DNA of 64,000 nt from Streptomyces ureilyticus (GCF_011045025.1 NZ_JAAKZX010000026.1:1-64000); one strand, 5' to 3'. Positions 7,790 to 16,030 are shown, numbered from the stretch's first letter. A program made the numbers and translations. The notes: a model not told the origin generated them from the sequence alone.

Positions 7790-8120
7790 GCGGGTGGGCC
7801 GCGCCAGACACGTACAGGCCCGTACACAGCACAACGGAGCGCCACTGGTGGGGCGTACGGGTCGGCACCGGACAGCCGTTGCCTCACGGAGCTCTCCTCG
7901 GCGTACGATCCCGCTGACGGCGGGCGCCGAGCGCCCAGGTGAGGGGCCACGCGTACGGCCGTGACGACGCGACCGGGACACAGCGAGCCGAAGACCTCTC
8001 CTGAACGCTCAGTTTCTGCCACGATTCCGAGTGGGCGGGGCTCGGCGCAGCACTCCCCGTCCGCAACCTCCGCCGGGGGGATCCCCAACCGGCACGCCTA
8101 TGACCAGTGGGAGAGTCACG
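7790..8120. other. Intergenic region, no gene seen
   Basis: About 330 bases between the low-complexity gene and the tadA-associated gene. No frame has protein-like composition. A promoter for the downstream pair is expected, but I could not place -35/-10 boxes with confidence. Confidence 0.4.
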
Positions 8121-8666
8121 GTGTACTTCGCCGCACTGCTCGCGCGCACCGAAGACGGGTGGGAAGCGAGCGACACAGAGCTCGACGATGTGGAGACCCT
8201 GTCCGACCTGGCCGACCTGGCCCGTGAAGCCTCGACCGAAGACGACACGGTGCTCGTGCTCCTCGAGCAGGAGGACGCGTGGTTCGGCGTCGTCCGCGTG
8301 GACGGAGAGGACGACCCTCGTATCTACGTCTCGGACGCCGCCGCAGCGGCCCGCAGCTCGTACGGCGAGATCCTGCTCACGGACGAACTGCTCGGAAGGG
8401 AGCCGGGCGACGACATCGCCGACCTGGACTCCCTCGACCTCGACGGCACGGAGGACGGTGAACCCGAGGACGGTTCCGACGACGACGATGACGTCGGCGG
8501 GGCCACATCGGGCGAAGCCGTGCCGTCCGGACCCATCGGAGACCGCGAGATCCTCGCCGACCTCGGCGTGGACGAGAAGGAACTGCTCATCCTGGACAGC
8601 AATGACGCGCTGAACGAGATCGCCGAGGTCCTGGGCGCGGCGGAGGTCCTGGAGACCGTCCGCTGA
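8121..8666 (+). CDS. tRNA adenosine deaminase-associated protein
   Basis: A 181-residue acidic protein that accompanies tadA in actinobacteria. The N-terminal half (VYFAALLARTEDGWEASD onward) is the conserved domain. A middle Asp/Glu/Gly-rich linker (about residues 115-135) is followed by a conserved C-terminal block ILADLGVDEKELLILD. GTG 8121 is preferred because GGGAG lies 8 nt upstream and relatives begin near there; ATG 8100 is the alternative. It lies 71 nt upstream of tadA and probably shares its transcript. The biochemical role is unknown. Confidence 0.8.
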   Translation: MYFAALLARTEDGWEASDTELDDVETLSDLADLAREASTEDDTVLVLLEQEDAWFGVVRVDGEDDPRIYVSDAAAAARSSYGEILLTDELLGREPGDDIADLDSLDLDGTEDGEPEDGSDDDDDVGGATSGEAVPSGPIGDREILADLGVDEKELLILDSNDALNEIAEVLGAAEVLETVR

Positions 8667-8737
8667 ACGCTCAGGACGCACACGAACCCATAAGCGACCC
8701 CGTAAACGACCCCGTACGCGACCGCTGGCGGGCCGCG

Positions 8738-9169
8738 ATGCGGCTCGCCCTGGACGAGGCACGACTGGCCGTCCGGGGCGGGGACGTCCCCGTCGGGGCC
8801 GTCGTGCTGTCCGCGGACGGCACGACGGTGCTCGCAATCGGACACAACGAACGCGAAGCCACCGGCGATCCCACGGCGCACGCCGAGGTCCTCGCCATCC
8901 GCCGGGCCGCCGCCGAGCTGGGACAGTGGCGGCTGACGGACTGCACGCTCGTCGTGACCCTCGAACCCTGCACGATGTGCGCGGGCGCGATCGTGCAGTC
9001 CCGCGTGGACCGCCTCGTCTACGGCGCCCGCGACGCGAAAGCCGGCGCGACCGGTTCCCTCTGGGACGTCGTACGCGACCGGCGCCTCAACCACCGCCCC
9101 GAAGTCATCGGCGGCGTACTGGACGAGGAGTGCGCCCGCCTGCTCACCGACTTCTTCCGCGACCGCTGA
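8738..9169 (+). CDS. tadA: tRNA adenosine(34) deaminase
   Basis: A 143-residue zinc-dependent deaminase that converts A34 of tRNA-Arg(ACG) to inosine so it can read CGU, CGC and CGA. The zinc and proton-shuttle motif is HAE at residues 48-50 and the second ligand pair is PCTMC at 77-81. The following AGAIVQSRVDRLVYGARD segment is typical of TadA rather than cytosine deaminases. No good ribosome-binding site precedes ATG 8738, so the start is uncertain, although the frame upstream offers no better conventional start. It sits directly upstream of tRNA-Ser. Confidence 0.93.
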   Translation: MRLALDEARLAVRGGDVPVGAVVLSADGTTVLAIGHNEREATGDPTAHAEVLAIRRAAAELGQWRLTDCTLVVTLEPCTMCAGAIVQSRVDRLVYGARDAKAGATGSLWDVVRDRRLNHRPEVIGGVLDEECARLLTDFFRDR

Positions 9170-9242
9170 CCCGCCCCGCTCCAGAAACCGGCCCTCAAAA
9201 CGGATTTCAGCGCACACCCCAACGTGGGCTAGGATCTCTCTC

Positions 9243-9327
9243 GGTAGCGTGTCCGAGCGGCCGAAGGAGCTCGCCTCGAAAGCGAGTGTGGCGCAAGTCA
9301 CCGAGGGTTCAAATCCCTCCGCTACCG
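9243..9327 (+). tRNA. tRNA-Ser (anticodon CGA)
   Basis: A complete cloverleaf: acceptor stem GGTAGCG (9243-9249) pairs with CGCTACC (9320-9326); the anticodon loop CTCGAAA sits between CTCGC and GCGAG and gives anticodon CGA for codon UCG; the long variable arm is that of a class II tRNA; the T arm GAGGG-TTCAAAT-CCCTC is intact. CCA is not encoded. The 3' half is a likely attachment site for the integrative element that follows. Confidence 0.97.
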
Positions 9328-9335
9328 CAGGTAGA

Positions 9336-9368
9336 CGAAGGGCCCGGTCCGATGGACCGGGCCCTTCG
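9336..9368 (+). terminator. Strong hairpin terminator after tRNA-Ser
   Basis: A perfect 15-bp stem with a 3-base loop (arms CGAAGGGCCCGGTCC and its complement), 8 nt after the tRNA. It has no T-run, as is usual for Streptomyces terminators. Confidence 0.85.
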
Positions 9369-9529
9369 TGATCTTTCGTCTCAGTTTCCGTCTCAGTTGC
9401 ATGTCCTGCGATCCATCCGGGCGAAACCCGGGAACAAGGAATGTGCGGGACGCGTGGGTAGCACAATCCGAAACTAGAGCTTGCTGCGTCGCCTGTCGCA
9501 ACGACATACCTGAGGGGAACGGTGGGGGC

Positions 9530-9850
9530 ATGGAACCGATCATTCTGATCATCCTGTTATGGGTGGTCCTCGTCGCCATGCTGGGCAGCCCCACCGTGCG
9601 TGGCCTCTTGCGCGCGATCTTCCGACGTCCACGAGAAACGTCTGTGTTCGTGAAGGTAGACGGCAGGCGCGTGGAGGTGAGGCCGACGGTAAGGGTAGAG
9701 GGCAGGTCTCTCGAAGAGGCACTGCGTGAGTCTGAACGGCGTCACCGCCAGAGGCCTCCACGACTGCCGAAGCCCAGAAGCGACGAACTACGGACGGAAG
9801 AGCGCAAAGACGGAGCCCAAGCCGTGACGGGGGGCGAGTCAGATGAGTGA
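9530..9850 (+). CDS. Small single-pass membrane protein of the integrative element
   Basis: A 106-residue protein with an N-terminal membrane segment (MEPIILIILLWVVLVAML, residues 1-18) and a short basic, then mixed-charge cytoplasmic tail. GGGG-rich sequence (GAGGGGAACGGTGGGGG) precedes ATG 9530. The stop overlaps the start region of the next gene, so the two form a pair. Base composition is lower in GC than that of the core genes. I do not recognise the family; its position between the tRNA-Ser att region and the integrase marks it as element cargo. Confidence 0.55.
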   Translation: MEPIILIILLWVVLVAMLGSPTVRGLLRAIFRRPRETSVFVKVDGRRVEVRPTVRVEGRSLEEALRESERRHRQRPPRLPKPRSDELRTEERKDGAQAVTGGESDE

Positions 9851-10137
9851 GAGTGCCACCGAGGCTGGTTCTGGCCTCGCTGCCAATCCTCCGGCCGCTG
9901 ATCAGCGGGGCACCCGCTGACGCGACCGTGGTCGCTACTGTTACCCCTCACTTCAAGCTCGTCTTTATCTGTGTGACGGTCATAACCGTGTTCACATTGG
10001 CAGCCAGCCTTTACATAGGAATCTTCGTGGAGAAACCCACGGAAGCCGCGAGGTCGGCGATGGGTACCTGTTCCACACTCGCCAACCTGGGTTTCGGAGC
10101 CATGGTCGGTCTCCTGGGTGGCAAGGCTGTGAACTGA
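9847..10137 (+). CDS. Small membrane protein, probably frameshifted at the 5' end
   Basis: From about codon 25 the protein reads like small membrane proteins found beside integrases in Streptomyces elements: ADATVVATVTPHFKLVFICV, a membrane helix (about residues 38-58), then a GFGAMVGLLGGKAVN ending. The first 22 codons from GTG 9847 look out of frame. A second frame starting at ATG 9843 gives a plausible hydrophilic beginning (MSESATEAGSGL) but stops at 9920, just where the membrane part begins. A one-base loss near 9915 would explain both. Function unknown. Confidence 0.5.
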   Translation: MRVPPRLVLASLPILRPLISGAPADATVVATVTPHFKLVFICVTVITVFTLAASLYIGIFVEKPTEAARSAMGTCSTLANLGFGAMVGLLGGKAVN

Positions 10138-10200
10138 CAGACCCTGTCTCAGGGTGCTTGCGCAGCTCATCGACCACCAGCAGGTCGTGACATAGCAAAG

Positions 10201-10227
10201 CGGGGGCAGGCTTTCAGCCTGCCCCCG
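10201..10227. terminator. Bidirectional hairpin terminator
   Basis: A perfect 12-bp stem (CGGGGGCAGGCT and its complement) with a TTC loop, placed between the membrane protein gene and the convergent integrase gene. Confidence 0.8.
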
Positions 10228-10236
10228 CCGGGCGTT

Positions 10237-11501
10237 TCAATGGGCCGGTACGAGGGCCCCGGAGAGCCCGTCGTCATCGTCATCCGGCCCGTCTCCGCCC
10301 GGCTTCCAGATAAGCCCGTCAACCTGCTGGGCGATGCTGCTGCGGACGGTGTCGACCATGTGCTGGTACCTCGCGGCCATGGCTGTGGAGGACCAGCCCA
10401 TGAGGCCCATGACGGCGCGCTCGGAGACTCCGAGGATCAGCAGGACCGTGGCCGCGGTGTGCCGGGCGTCGTGCAGCCGGCCGTCTCGTACCTTCGCGTC
10501 GCTCAGAAGCTCCTTCCAGTCGTCGTAGTCGGTGCGGGGCGACGTGCCACGGCCGGTCTCGGTCGCGAAGAGCCAGCCCTCATCCGTCCACTTGTCGCCC
10601 GCCGCTGCTCGCTCGGCTTCCTGCCGGACCTTGTGCGTGCGGAGTAGATCCACAAGCTGTGGAGGGAGTCCTACGGCCCGCCGTCCAGCGCGCGACTTCG
10701 TATCGGCAGTCTCGGGGTTCGTACGCTCGCGCTGCGGGCAGTACCCGGCCTTGCGACCGCAGGTGTCCCCGCACCCGTGTGCGTAGTGCGGGCGCCTGCG
10801 ACTCCGACGGACCATCAGGACTCCCCCATTCAGGTCCACATCGGTCCACTTGAGACCGAGCGCTTCGCCCTGTCGGAGTCCGAGCGCGAGTGCCACGGCC
10901 CACCGTGCAGAGTTCCGGCGTTTGTCGGCCGCACGCAGCAGCCTGCGGACCTCTTCGACCGTGTACGGCTCAATCTCCTCTTCGCGCACCTTCGGACGGG
11001 GTTCTGACCGAGGTGGCCGCGCCGTACCGCCTCGTTGAGCGCCGTACGGAAGGTGCGGTGGACCTGATGAGCGGTCGCGGGCTTGCTGCCGTTGGCCTGC
11101 ATCTTCGCGTAGAACACCTCGATGTGCTCCGGCTTGAGCTTGTCGAGCCGGTGGGCGCCCAAGCTGGGAATCAGGTGCTTCCGCACCGCCACGCCGTACC
11201 CGACCATCGTGTTCTCGTTGACTCCGAGCGGCGCAATGTTCTCGATCCAGTGCGTCAGCCACGCCTTGACCGTCCAGGCTTTGCCCGGCTTACGTACGGT
11301 CTTGGCGTCCCGCTGCTTCTCCAGCTCCCGCACGGCTTCGGTGACTTCGGCGCGGGTTTTGCGCTCGACATGGCGGCGGTCCGGCTTGCCATCGTCGCGT
11401 ACTCCGACGGTCACGCGGCCGTGCCACTTTCCGTCTTTGCCCTGGTAGATGGATGATCGGCCGTTCGGCTGTCGAGTGCGCTTCTTCTCTTCGTCTGCCA
11501 T
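10237..11501 (-). pseudogene. Tyrosine recombinase (integrase), frameshifted
   Basis: The N-terminal part (from ATG 11501; TTG 11516 possible) carries an AP2-like arm-binding region and a SAM-like core-binding domain. The catalytic domain continues in another frame and contains Arg (LGLRQGEALGL), the HDARHTAATVL box and Tyr (MAARYQHM). The switch is at about 10991-10996, where the first frame reads NPVRRCAKRR and the second resumes as KVREEEIEPYT; one missing base explains it. All catalytic residues survive but are not in frame with the N-terminus. The product would have integrated an element into the adjacent tRNA-Ser. Inactivity is inferred unless the missing base is a sequence error. Confidence 0.85.
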
Positions 11502-11512
11502 GCGTGGACTTC

Positions 11513-11733
11513 TCAAACGGCCGGGGCGGTGGTCGAACGGTGGGACTGACGGAGCCGGGTGACGTACTCGGTCACGGCATCCGGAGGGACGCGCCGCAGG
11601 CGCCCACGGGCACGGATTCCAGCTCGCCGGAGCGGATCAGGTTGAAGCACGTCGTGCGGCCGATGCGGAGTCGACGGGCCGCTTCTTCGACGGTCAGAAG
11701 CGCCAGCGTGGGATCGAAGTCCGACTCACCCAA
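11513..11733 (-). pseudogene. Excisionase / helix-turn-helix DNA-binding protein, frameshifted
   Basis: Starting at TTG 11733 (AGGAG 7 nt upstream), the product LLTVEEAARRLRIGRTTCFNLIRSGEL is a MerR-like excisionase helix-turn-helix of the kind paired with actinobacterial integrases. In this frame translation stops at 11572. The expected continuation (LRRVPPDAVTEYVTRLRQSH) is present one base out of frame and ends at 11513, overlapping the integrase start. A single base lost near 11600 accounts for the break. The role would be directing excision and controlling integrase expression. Confidence 0.75.
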
Positions 11734-11805
11734 GTCGGTCTCCTGGACTCACGGCGTTTTCCTCCTTCTGGGCTGTGACATGTGACAGTGCGACAGGTGT
11801 GACAG

Positions 11806-12118
11806 TCATGCCGCACCCCCGTACTCCGGGGTGCGGTAACCGCCATCGGCGCGTACGAGTTGGGCATCCGTGACCATACGCGAGCACGTCTGACGTACGA
11901 GGCTCGGGTCCAGGCCGGTGGCCGTGGCGATGTCCTTCGGCTTCGCGCCGGGGTTGCTCCGCACGTGCCGCAGGATCTCGACACAGCAACTGCCAGGCTC
12001 CGGCGGCGGCATGGAACTGAAGCGCGTACTCGGCTTCGTCCACATCACGGCCGGTGACATGCAGGACCCCGTCCGCCTTACCGCGAGCCCGCTTGAGCAC
12101 AAGCATGGCGTCTGCCGC
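11806..12118 (-). pseudogene. C-terminal remnant of an element primase/helicase-type ATPase
   Basis: The segment AADAMLVLKRARGKADGVLH continuing to VTGRDVDEAEYALQF resembles the end of the AAA/RepA-like ATPase domain found in replication proteins of Streptomyces integrative elements. A winged-helix-like tail follows (HVRSNPGAKPKDIATATGLD), but in a different frame; the switch is near 11975-11990. The N-terminal ATPase domain with its Walker motifs is absent. It is therefore a 5'-deleted, frameshifted relic. Family assignment is from memory of related proteins. Confidence 0.55.
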
Positions 12119-12202
12119 GCCTGCGAGCCCATTCGTGCGACACCTCCGTGTCTGGGGCAACTTGGACACGCACGTCAGCCGCACCATGCACGAGGGTTTG
12201 TC

Positions 12203-12517
12203 ATGAGCATGTCAGCAACAGCTGCTGACGACACGCCGCCGCAGCCGTCGTGGGTCCGAGAAGATGGCACGGTAGACATGAGCAAAATGCCGGAGAGCAT
12301 GCCAGTCATGGGGCCTGACGGCGAACCGCTCAAGGACGCGTCGGGTAAGCAAGTCATGGTCAAGACGGAGGAGGACAAACCCGTCGAGCCGCAGGCTCTA
12401 CCGGAGACTGCACCCAACAGCCTCAGCGAAAACGGCAAGACCTGGGTGGAGACCGACGAGAACGGCGTGACGACCGAGGTCCAAGAAATCGAACCCTCGA
12501 TCCCTGCTGGGGACTAG
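12203..12517 (+). CDS. Small acidic hypothetical protein
   Basis: A 104-residue acidic, Pro/Glu-rich protein with no membrane segment or recognisable domain. It contains short turns of the form MGPDGEPLKDASG and ETDENGVTTEV that look like beta-hairpin or disordered linker sequence. The ATG at 12203 is followed by a second Met (12209). GC content is lower than in the core genes, consistent with element cargo. A terminator hairpin follows directly. Function unknown. Confidence 0.55.
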   Translation: MSMSATAADDTPPQPSWVREDGTVDMSKMPESMPVMGPDGEPLKDASGKQVMVKTEEDKPVEPQALPETAPNSLSENGKTWVETDENGVTTEVQEIEPSIPAGD

Positions 12518-12530
12518 GTACCAGTGACTA

Positions 12531-12563
12531 CAGGGCCCCGGGCGCGCAAGCCTCGGGGCCCTG
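12531..12563 (+). terminator. Hairpin terminator after the acidic protein gene
   Basis: Arms CAGGGCCCCG (12531-12540) and CGGGGCCCTG (12554-12563) with a 13-base loop, 13 nt after the stop codon. Confidence 0.7.
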
Positions 12564-12576
12564 CCCGGCGAAAGGA

Positions 12577-12681
12577 ATGATCCGTACCATGCCCGCACTG
12601 ACGTGCCTTGCCGCAGGCGTCTGGTACTTGGCTATTGCAGCCATCTCGCTGCAGGACAGGTCTGGGCTTGATCCGCTTTGA
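12577..12681 (+). CDS. Possible 34-residue hydrophobic peptide
   Basis: A short frame starting at ATG 12577 or ATG 12589, the latter with AAAGGA upstream. It encodes one hydrophobic stretch (ALTCLAAGVWYLAIAAISLQ) and a polar tail, and ends where the IS3-like sequence begins. The composition is that of a small membrane peptide, but there is no homologue evidence and it may be chance. Confidence 0.25.
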   Translation: MIRTMPALTCLAAGVWYLAIAAISLQDRSGLDPL

Positions 12682-12725
12682 CGGACATCCGAGATCAGGG
12701 GCCCTGCCCCGGAAGGATGTCCATC

Positions 12726-12810
12726 ATGGAGAGCATGGGGAAGAAGAAGCCACGCCCTCGCCGCTCGTTCACGCCTGAGTTCAAAGCCGAGATCGTCGAA
12801 CTGTGCCGAT
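12726..12810 (+). pseudogene. IS3-family transposase OrfA, 5' fragment
   Basis: The first ~28 codons (MGKKKPRPRRSFTPEFKAEI, then VELCR) match the start of the helix-turn-helix OrfA protein of IS3-family elements. Homology stops abruptly near 12810 at the apparent left end of the TnpB element. Just upstream, GGACATCC (12683-12690) and GGATGTCC (12715-12722) form an inverted repeat typical of such leaders. No OrfB or right end is visible, so this is a truncated relic. Confidence 0.65.
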
Positions 12811-14590
12811 GTCGGTCATCGTGCTGGTCTTTCGGGAGGGGAACGGAGGTGCTGGTGTCGAATGCGTGACCTTTACGGGCCGGTCTCGTTGGATGCGGTG
12901 ACAGGGTTGGGGTTTTCGAGGCCGAGCCGGGCGGGGGTGACGGATGGGCGGGCTGCGGGAGGTGGTGGAGCCGTTCGTGGCGTCCGGTCCGGCCGGTGTC
13001 GCGATCCGTACCCGGATCAAGCAGCTGACGCCCGAGGACGAGAAGGTGCTGCGCCTGGTGGGCGCGTATCTGGGCGCGCTGGCCTCGAAGGACCTCAAGG
13101 CCCGGTGCGCGGACGGCCTGGAGCACTCCACCGAGACCTGGGCGGCCAGGAAACGCGCGCTGACGCCGGTGACGTCTTCGCGCTGGGCCGGGGCGATCAC
13201 CAAGGCGTCGCACGACCAGTGGGCGCTGTCCCGCCGCTGCCAGCTCGCCCACATCCAGAGCCTGGAGGCCGGTGTCGCCACGATCGCTCACCGGCTGGCA
13301 CAACCGGTCGGGCAGAAGGGATCGAAGAACACGCCGGGTGGCTACCGCAGCAGGCAGGAGTGGTTCGCCAAGTCCCGCCGCCTGCACGTCCTTGAGGACC
13401 GGCTGGAGGGGGAGCGTTCCGATCGCCAGGCTGGGAGCGTGCACGTGGTGCGCGGCGGCAAGCGGCTGGCCCGTACCCGGCACCATCTGGAAGCAGCCCA
13501 GCTGACCGAGGCCGGGTGGCGCGAGCGCTGGGAGTGCGAGCGGTGGTTCCTCCAGGCCGACGGCGAATCCGGCAAGCGGTACGGCAACGAGACCCTCCGT
13601 GTCACCCCCGAGGGCCGGTTGAGCATCAAACTACCCACTCCACTGAAGGACTTGGCGAACGCCCCGCACGGCCGGTACCTCCTCACCGGCACGGTCCGCT
13701 TCATCCACCGGCGCACCGAGTGGGCCGACCGCGTCGAGGCCAACCGGGCCGTCGCCTACCGCATCTCCTACGACCCGGCCCGCAACCGCTGGTATGTGAC
13801 CGCCTCCTGGCAGACTCCGCCAACCCGGATCATCCCACTGGAGTCCGCCCTCGCCGACGGGGTGATCGCGGTGGACACCAACGCCGACCACCTGGCCGCC
13901 TGGCGCCTCGACGTGCACGGCAACCCCATCGGCCATCCCCGGCACTTCTTCTACGACCTGTCCGGCACCGCGGATCACCGCGACGCGCAGGTCCGGCACG
14001 CCCTGACACGGCTGCTTCACTGGGCGAAGGCCTGCGGAGTGGCCGCGATCGCCGTCGAAGACCTGGACTTCACCGCGGAGAAGACCCGTGAGAAGCACGG
14101 ACGCCGCAAGCGGTTCCGGCAGCTGATCTCCGGCATGCCCACCGGCAGGCTGCGGGCCCGGCTGTCCTCGATGGCCGACGCCATCGGCATCGCGGTCATC
14201 GCGGTCGACCCCGCGTACACCTCGAAGTGGGGCGCCCAGCACTGGCAAAAGCCCCTCACCAGTAAGAACCGCACCACCACACGCCACGACGCGGCCGCCG
14301 TGGCGATTGGCAGGCGCGCCCAGGGACACCGGATCCGGCGACGGACGGCACCGCCCCCACAGCACCAGAGTGATGCGGTGGGGCATCGGACCGCCCAGGC
14401 CCCATCCGGCGTTCCTGGGCGTGAGGGACCCCGCCCCCGCATTCCCGGACCACGGACACGATCCGTCGGCGCCGGGTGCGGAGCGAACGCGGGCAACCAG
14501 AACGCCCAACATCGTTCGGGGCGTTCGGCTGAGCATGGGTCCTGGCAGCAGGACCCACTCCCACTCAGTCCCTAGGAACGGTTGTCATCC
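12810..14590 (+). mobile_element. TnpB-only IS200/IS605-like element (ends approximate)
   Basis: The segment begins where IS3 homology is interrupted and ends after a hairpin (GGGTCCTG 14537-14544 with CAGGACCC 14549-14556) that overlaps the 3' end of tnpB. No TnpA (Y1 HUH transposase) gene is present. In TnpB systems the 3' end of the gene and the right end specify the guide (omega) RNA, and this structured 3' region fits that. Exact ends and the target-adjacent motif cannot be set by eye. Confidence 0.55.
12944..14575 (+). CDS. TnpB/OrfB-family RuvC nuclease without zinc ribbon
   Basis: A 543-residue protein of the TnpB family, ancestor of Cas12, which in studied cases is an RNA-guided DNA nuclease encoded in IS200/IS605 elements. 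The RuvC triad is visible: Asp311 in VIAVDTNADH, Glu372 in IAVEDLDF and Asp449 in TTTRHDAAAVAIGRRAQG. The four-cysteine zinc ribbon normally between the second and third motifs is absent; no Cys occurs from 373 to 449, although the DPAYTSKWG remnant marks its place. Residues from ~470 onward are Pro/Arg/Gln-rich and overlap the predicted guide-RNA region. The ATG at 12944 is preceded by GGGGGTG. Longer than typical TnpB (about 400 residues). Confidence 0.8.
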   Translation: MGGLREVVEPFVASGPAGVAIRTRIKQLTPEDEKVLRLVGAYLGALASKDLKARCADGLEHSTETWAARKRALTPVTSSRWAGAITKASHDQWALSRRCQLAHIQSLEAGVATIAHRLAQPVGQKGSKNTPGGYRSRQEWFAKSRRLHVLEDRLEGERSDRQAGSVHVVRGGKRLARTRHHLEAAQLTEAGWRERWECERWFLQADGESGKRYGNETLRVTPEGRLSIKLPTPLKDLANAPHGRYLLTGTVRFIHRRTEWADRVEANRAVAYRISYDPARNRWYVTASWQTPPTRIIPLESALADGVIAVDTNADHLAAWRLDVHGNPIGHPRHFFYDLSGTADHRDAQVRHALTRLLHWAKACGVAAIAVEDLDFTAEKTREKHGRRKRFRQLISGMPTGRLRARLSSMADAIGIAVIAVDPAYTSKWGAQHWQKPLTSKNRTTTRHDAAAVAIGRRAQGHRIRRRTAPPPQHQSDAVGHRTAQAPSGVPGREGPRPRIPGPRTRSVGAGCGANAGNQNAQHRSGRSAEHGSWQQDPLPLSP

Positions 14591-14818
14591 CGGTGCTCGT
14601 TGAGCACGGACAGCTCATCACCCGCCAGCGGATGGCCAGGGGCCGCACCTTGGTGACCTCGACCATCCACCTCGAGGTGATCCACGTGTATGGGCAGACG
14701 GGGTCGAACCAGAAGTCGATGGCCCGCCGCTCGGTCATCTGATCGACTTGCCCATCCGAATACGCGCGAACTCACGTACTGCATCGCTGACTTGGGCACC
14801 TGTAAAGCGCCCAAGGGA
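14576..14818. other. Gene-free segment after the TnpB element
   Basis: About 240 bases with no convincing gene. One plus-strand frame of ~50 codons ending near 14740 (with VLVEHGQLITRQRMARG) could be a fragment of a longer lost gene, but I cannot assign it. No second copy of the tRNA-Ser 3' end was found here, so the far attachment site is not visible. Confidence 0.35.
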
Positions 14819-15337
14819 CTACTCCCCCTCACCCTCGAAGTCCTCCACGAAGTAGCTGTCGTGCCGGATACGGAAATGCTTGAGTTCCTCGCCGCCTCGC
14901 TGCGACATCTCCGCGACCCGCTCGAAGTACTCCTCGCGCGGGGCACCCGGAGAGAAGAGCAGGAGCATGGACATGGGCTCGTCGGTCACGTTCTTGAAGG
15001 CGTGCAGGCCACCGACCGGTACGTACAGGAAGTCGCCCTCGCGGCCCGTTACCCACTTCTCGCCGTTGTAGAGCTCCAGTTCGCCCGAGAGGATGTAGAA
15101 GGACTCGGACATGGCTTTGTGGAAGTGGGTCTTGGCTCCGGCGGCCCGTGCCCCCAACTCCACCTTGTACAGGCCGAATTCACCGCTGGTCGATTCGTTG
15201 GTGGCGAGGTAGTGGGTCGAGCCGCCCGGCGAGGAGATGTCCGGCGGGGTGTTGGCAGAGCGGAAGACGGCGTTCACTTCCCCCTTGTCTCGGTGATAGC
15301 GAGGCTCTGGGTACTGGAGGTGTTCCAGGTACGACAC
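14819..15337 (-). CDS. Cupin-domain protein
   Basis: A 172-residue single-domain cupin. The first cupin motif holds the metal ligands HFHKAMSESFYIL (about residues 72-84) and the second follows the GDFLYVPVGGLHAF segment. Cupins of this size act as dioxygenases, isomerases or small-molecule sensors; substrate unknown. The C-terminal stretch carries many acidic and aromatic residues. It is the first intact core-like gene after the mobile region, and it is divergent from the GNAT gene. No partner enzyme is adjacent. Confidence 0.8.
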   Translation of the reverse strand: MSYLEHLQYPEPRYHRDKGEVNAVFRSANTPPDISSPGGSTHYLATNESTSGEFGLYKVELGARAAGAKTHFHKAMSESFYILSGELELYNGEKWVTGREGDFLYVPVGGLHAFKNVTDEPMSMLLLFSPGAPREEYFERVAEMSQRGGEELKHFRIRHDSYFVEDFEGEGE

Positions 15338-15526
15338 GATGTGCTCCTTTCAGCAGGCCTCCACAGGCATGGTCGCCCGCGCCCCCGGAAGGCGGCGTCG
15401 GGCGTCCGGACGATCTCAATGAGTCCGGGAATGAGGGCCAAAGACCTACGACTGTGGTGCGCATCCCGTTCCTGGGCTCCGCCCCCAGCCCGGAACTGCC
15501 GTGGATGCGGACGCGTCCTCAGCGGC

Positions 15527-16030
15527 ATGATCAGAACGCACCGAACCGTCGAGGCCCTGGTGATCAGGACCGCCCTCCCCGCCGAAGCCGCGAACGTGGC
15601 CGAACTGCACAGGCGCGCCCGGGCCACCTACTACCCCGACGGCCTGCCCGACGACGGCACCGACTGGCCCGCCGTCTGGCACGACGCCATCGAACGCCCT
15701 GACACCCACGTGCTGTGCGCGTTACGCGCCACCCGCCTGGTGGGCATCGCTTCCTTCCGTACCGCCGAAGGCGCCCCGGCCGACTCGGTCAAGCTGTTCC
15801 AGTTCCATGTCGACCCCGGCCACTGGCGCTCCGGTATCGGTGCCCAGTTGCACGCCGACTGCGTCGAGCAGTGGCGGGCCGACGGCAAGCGGACCGCGAC
15901 TCTCGAGGTGCACGTCGACAACCAGCGCGCTCAGGCCTTCTACGCCCGCCAGGGCTGGGTCCCCGATCCCGAGCAGCGGCCCGGCGACGACCACCACCTC
16001 TCGCAGACCTACGACGTGCACGGGGAATGA
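15527..16030 (+). CDS. GNAT family N-acetyltransferase
   Basis: A 167-residue acetyltransferase. The acetyl-CoA-binding motif A appears as FQFHVDPGHWRSGIGAQLH (about residues 88-107), and motif B as LEVHVDNQRAQAFYARQGW near the C-terminus, with the typical Tyr. ATG 15527 is chosen because the protein-like sequence (VIRTALPAEAANVAELHRRA) begins soon after. Substrate is unknown; the end of the protein suggests small-molecule or protein N-acetylation. It lies 83 nt upstream of the DsbA-like gene. Confidence 0.88.
   Translation: MIRTHRTVEALVIRTALPAEAANVAELHRRARATYYPDGLPDDGTDWPAVWHDAIERPDTHVLCALRATRLVGIASFRTAEGAPADSVKLFQFHVDPGHWRSGIGAQLHADCVEQWRADGKRTATLEVHVDNQRAQAFYARQGWVPDPEQRPGDDHHLSQTYDVHGE

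Noticed and set aside
14576..14818. Right attachment site of the tRNA-Ser element
   Set aside because: No copy of the tRNA-Ser 3' sequence (GGGTTCAAATCCCTCC) is found here or elsewhere in the window.
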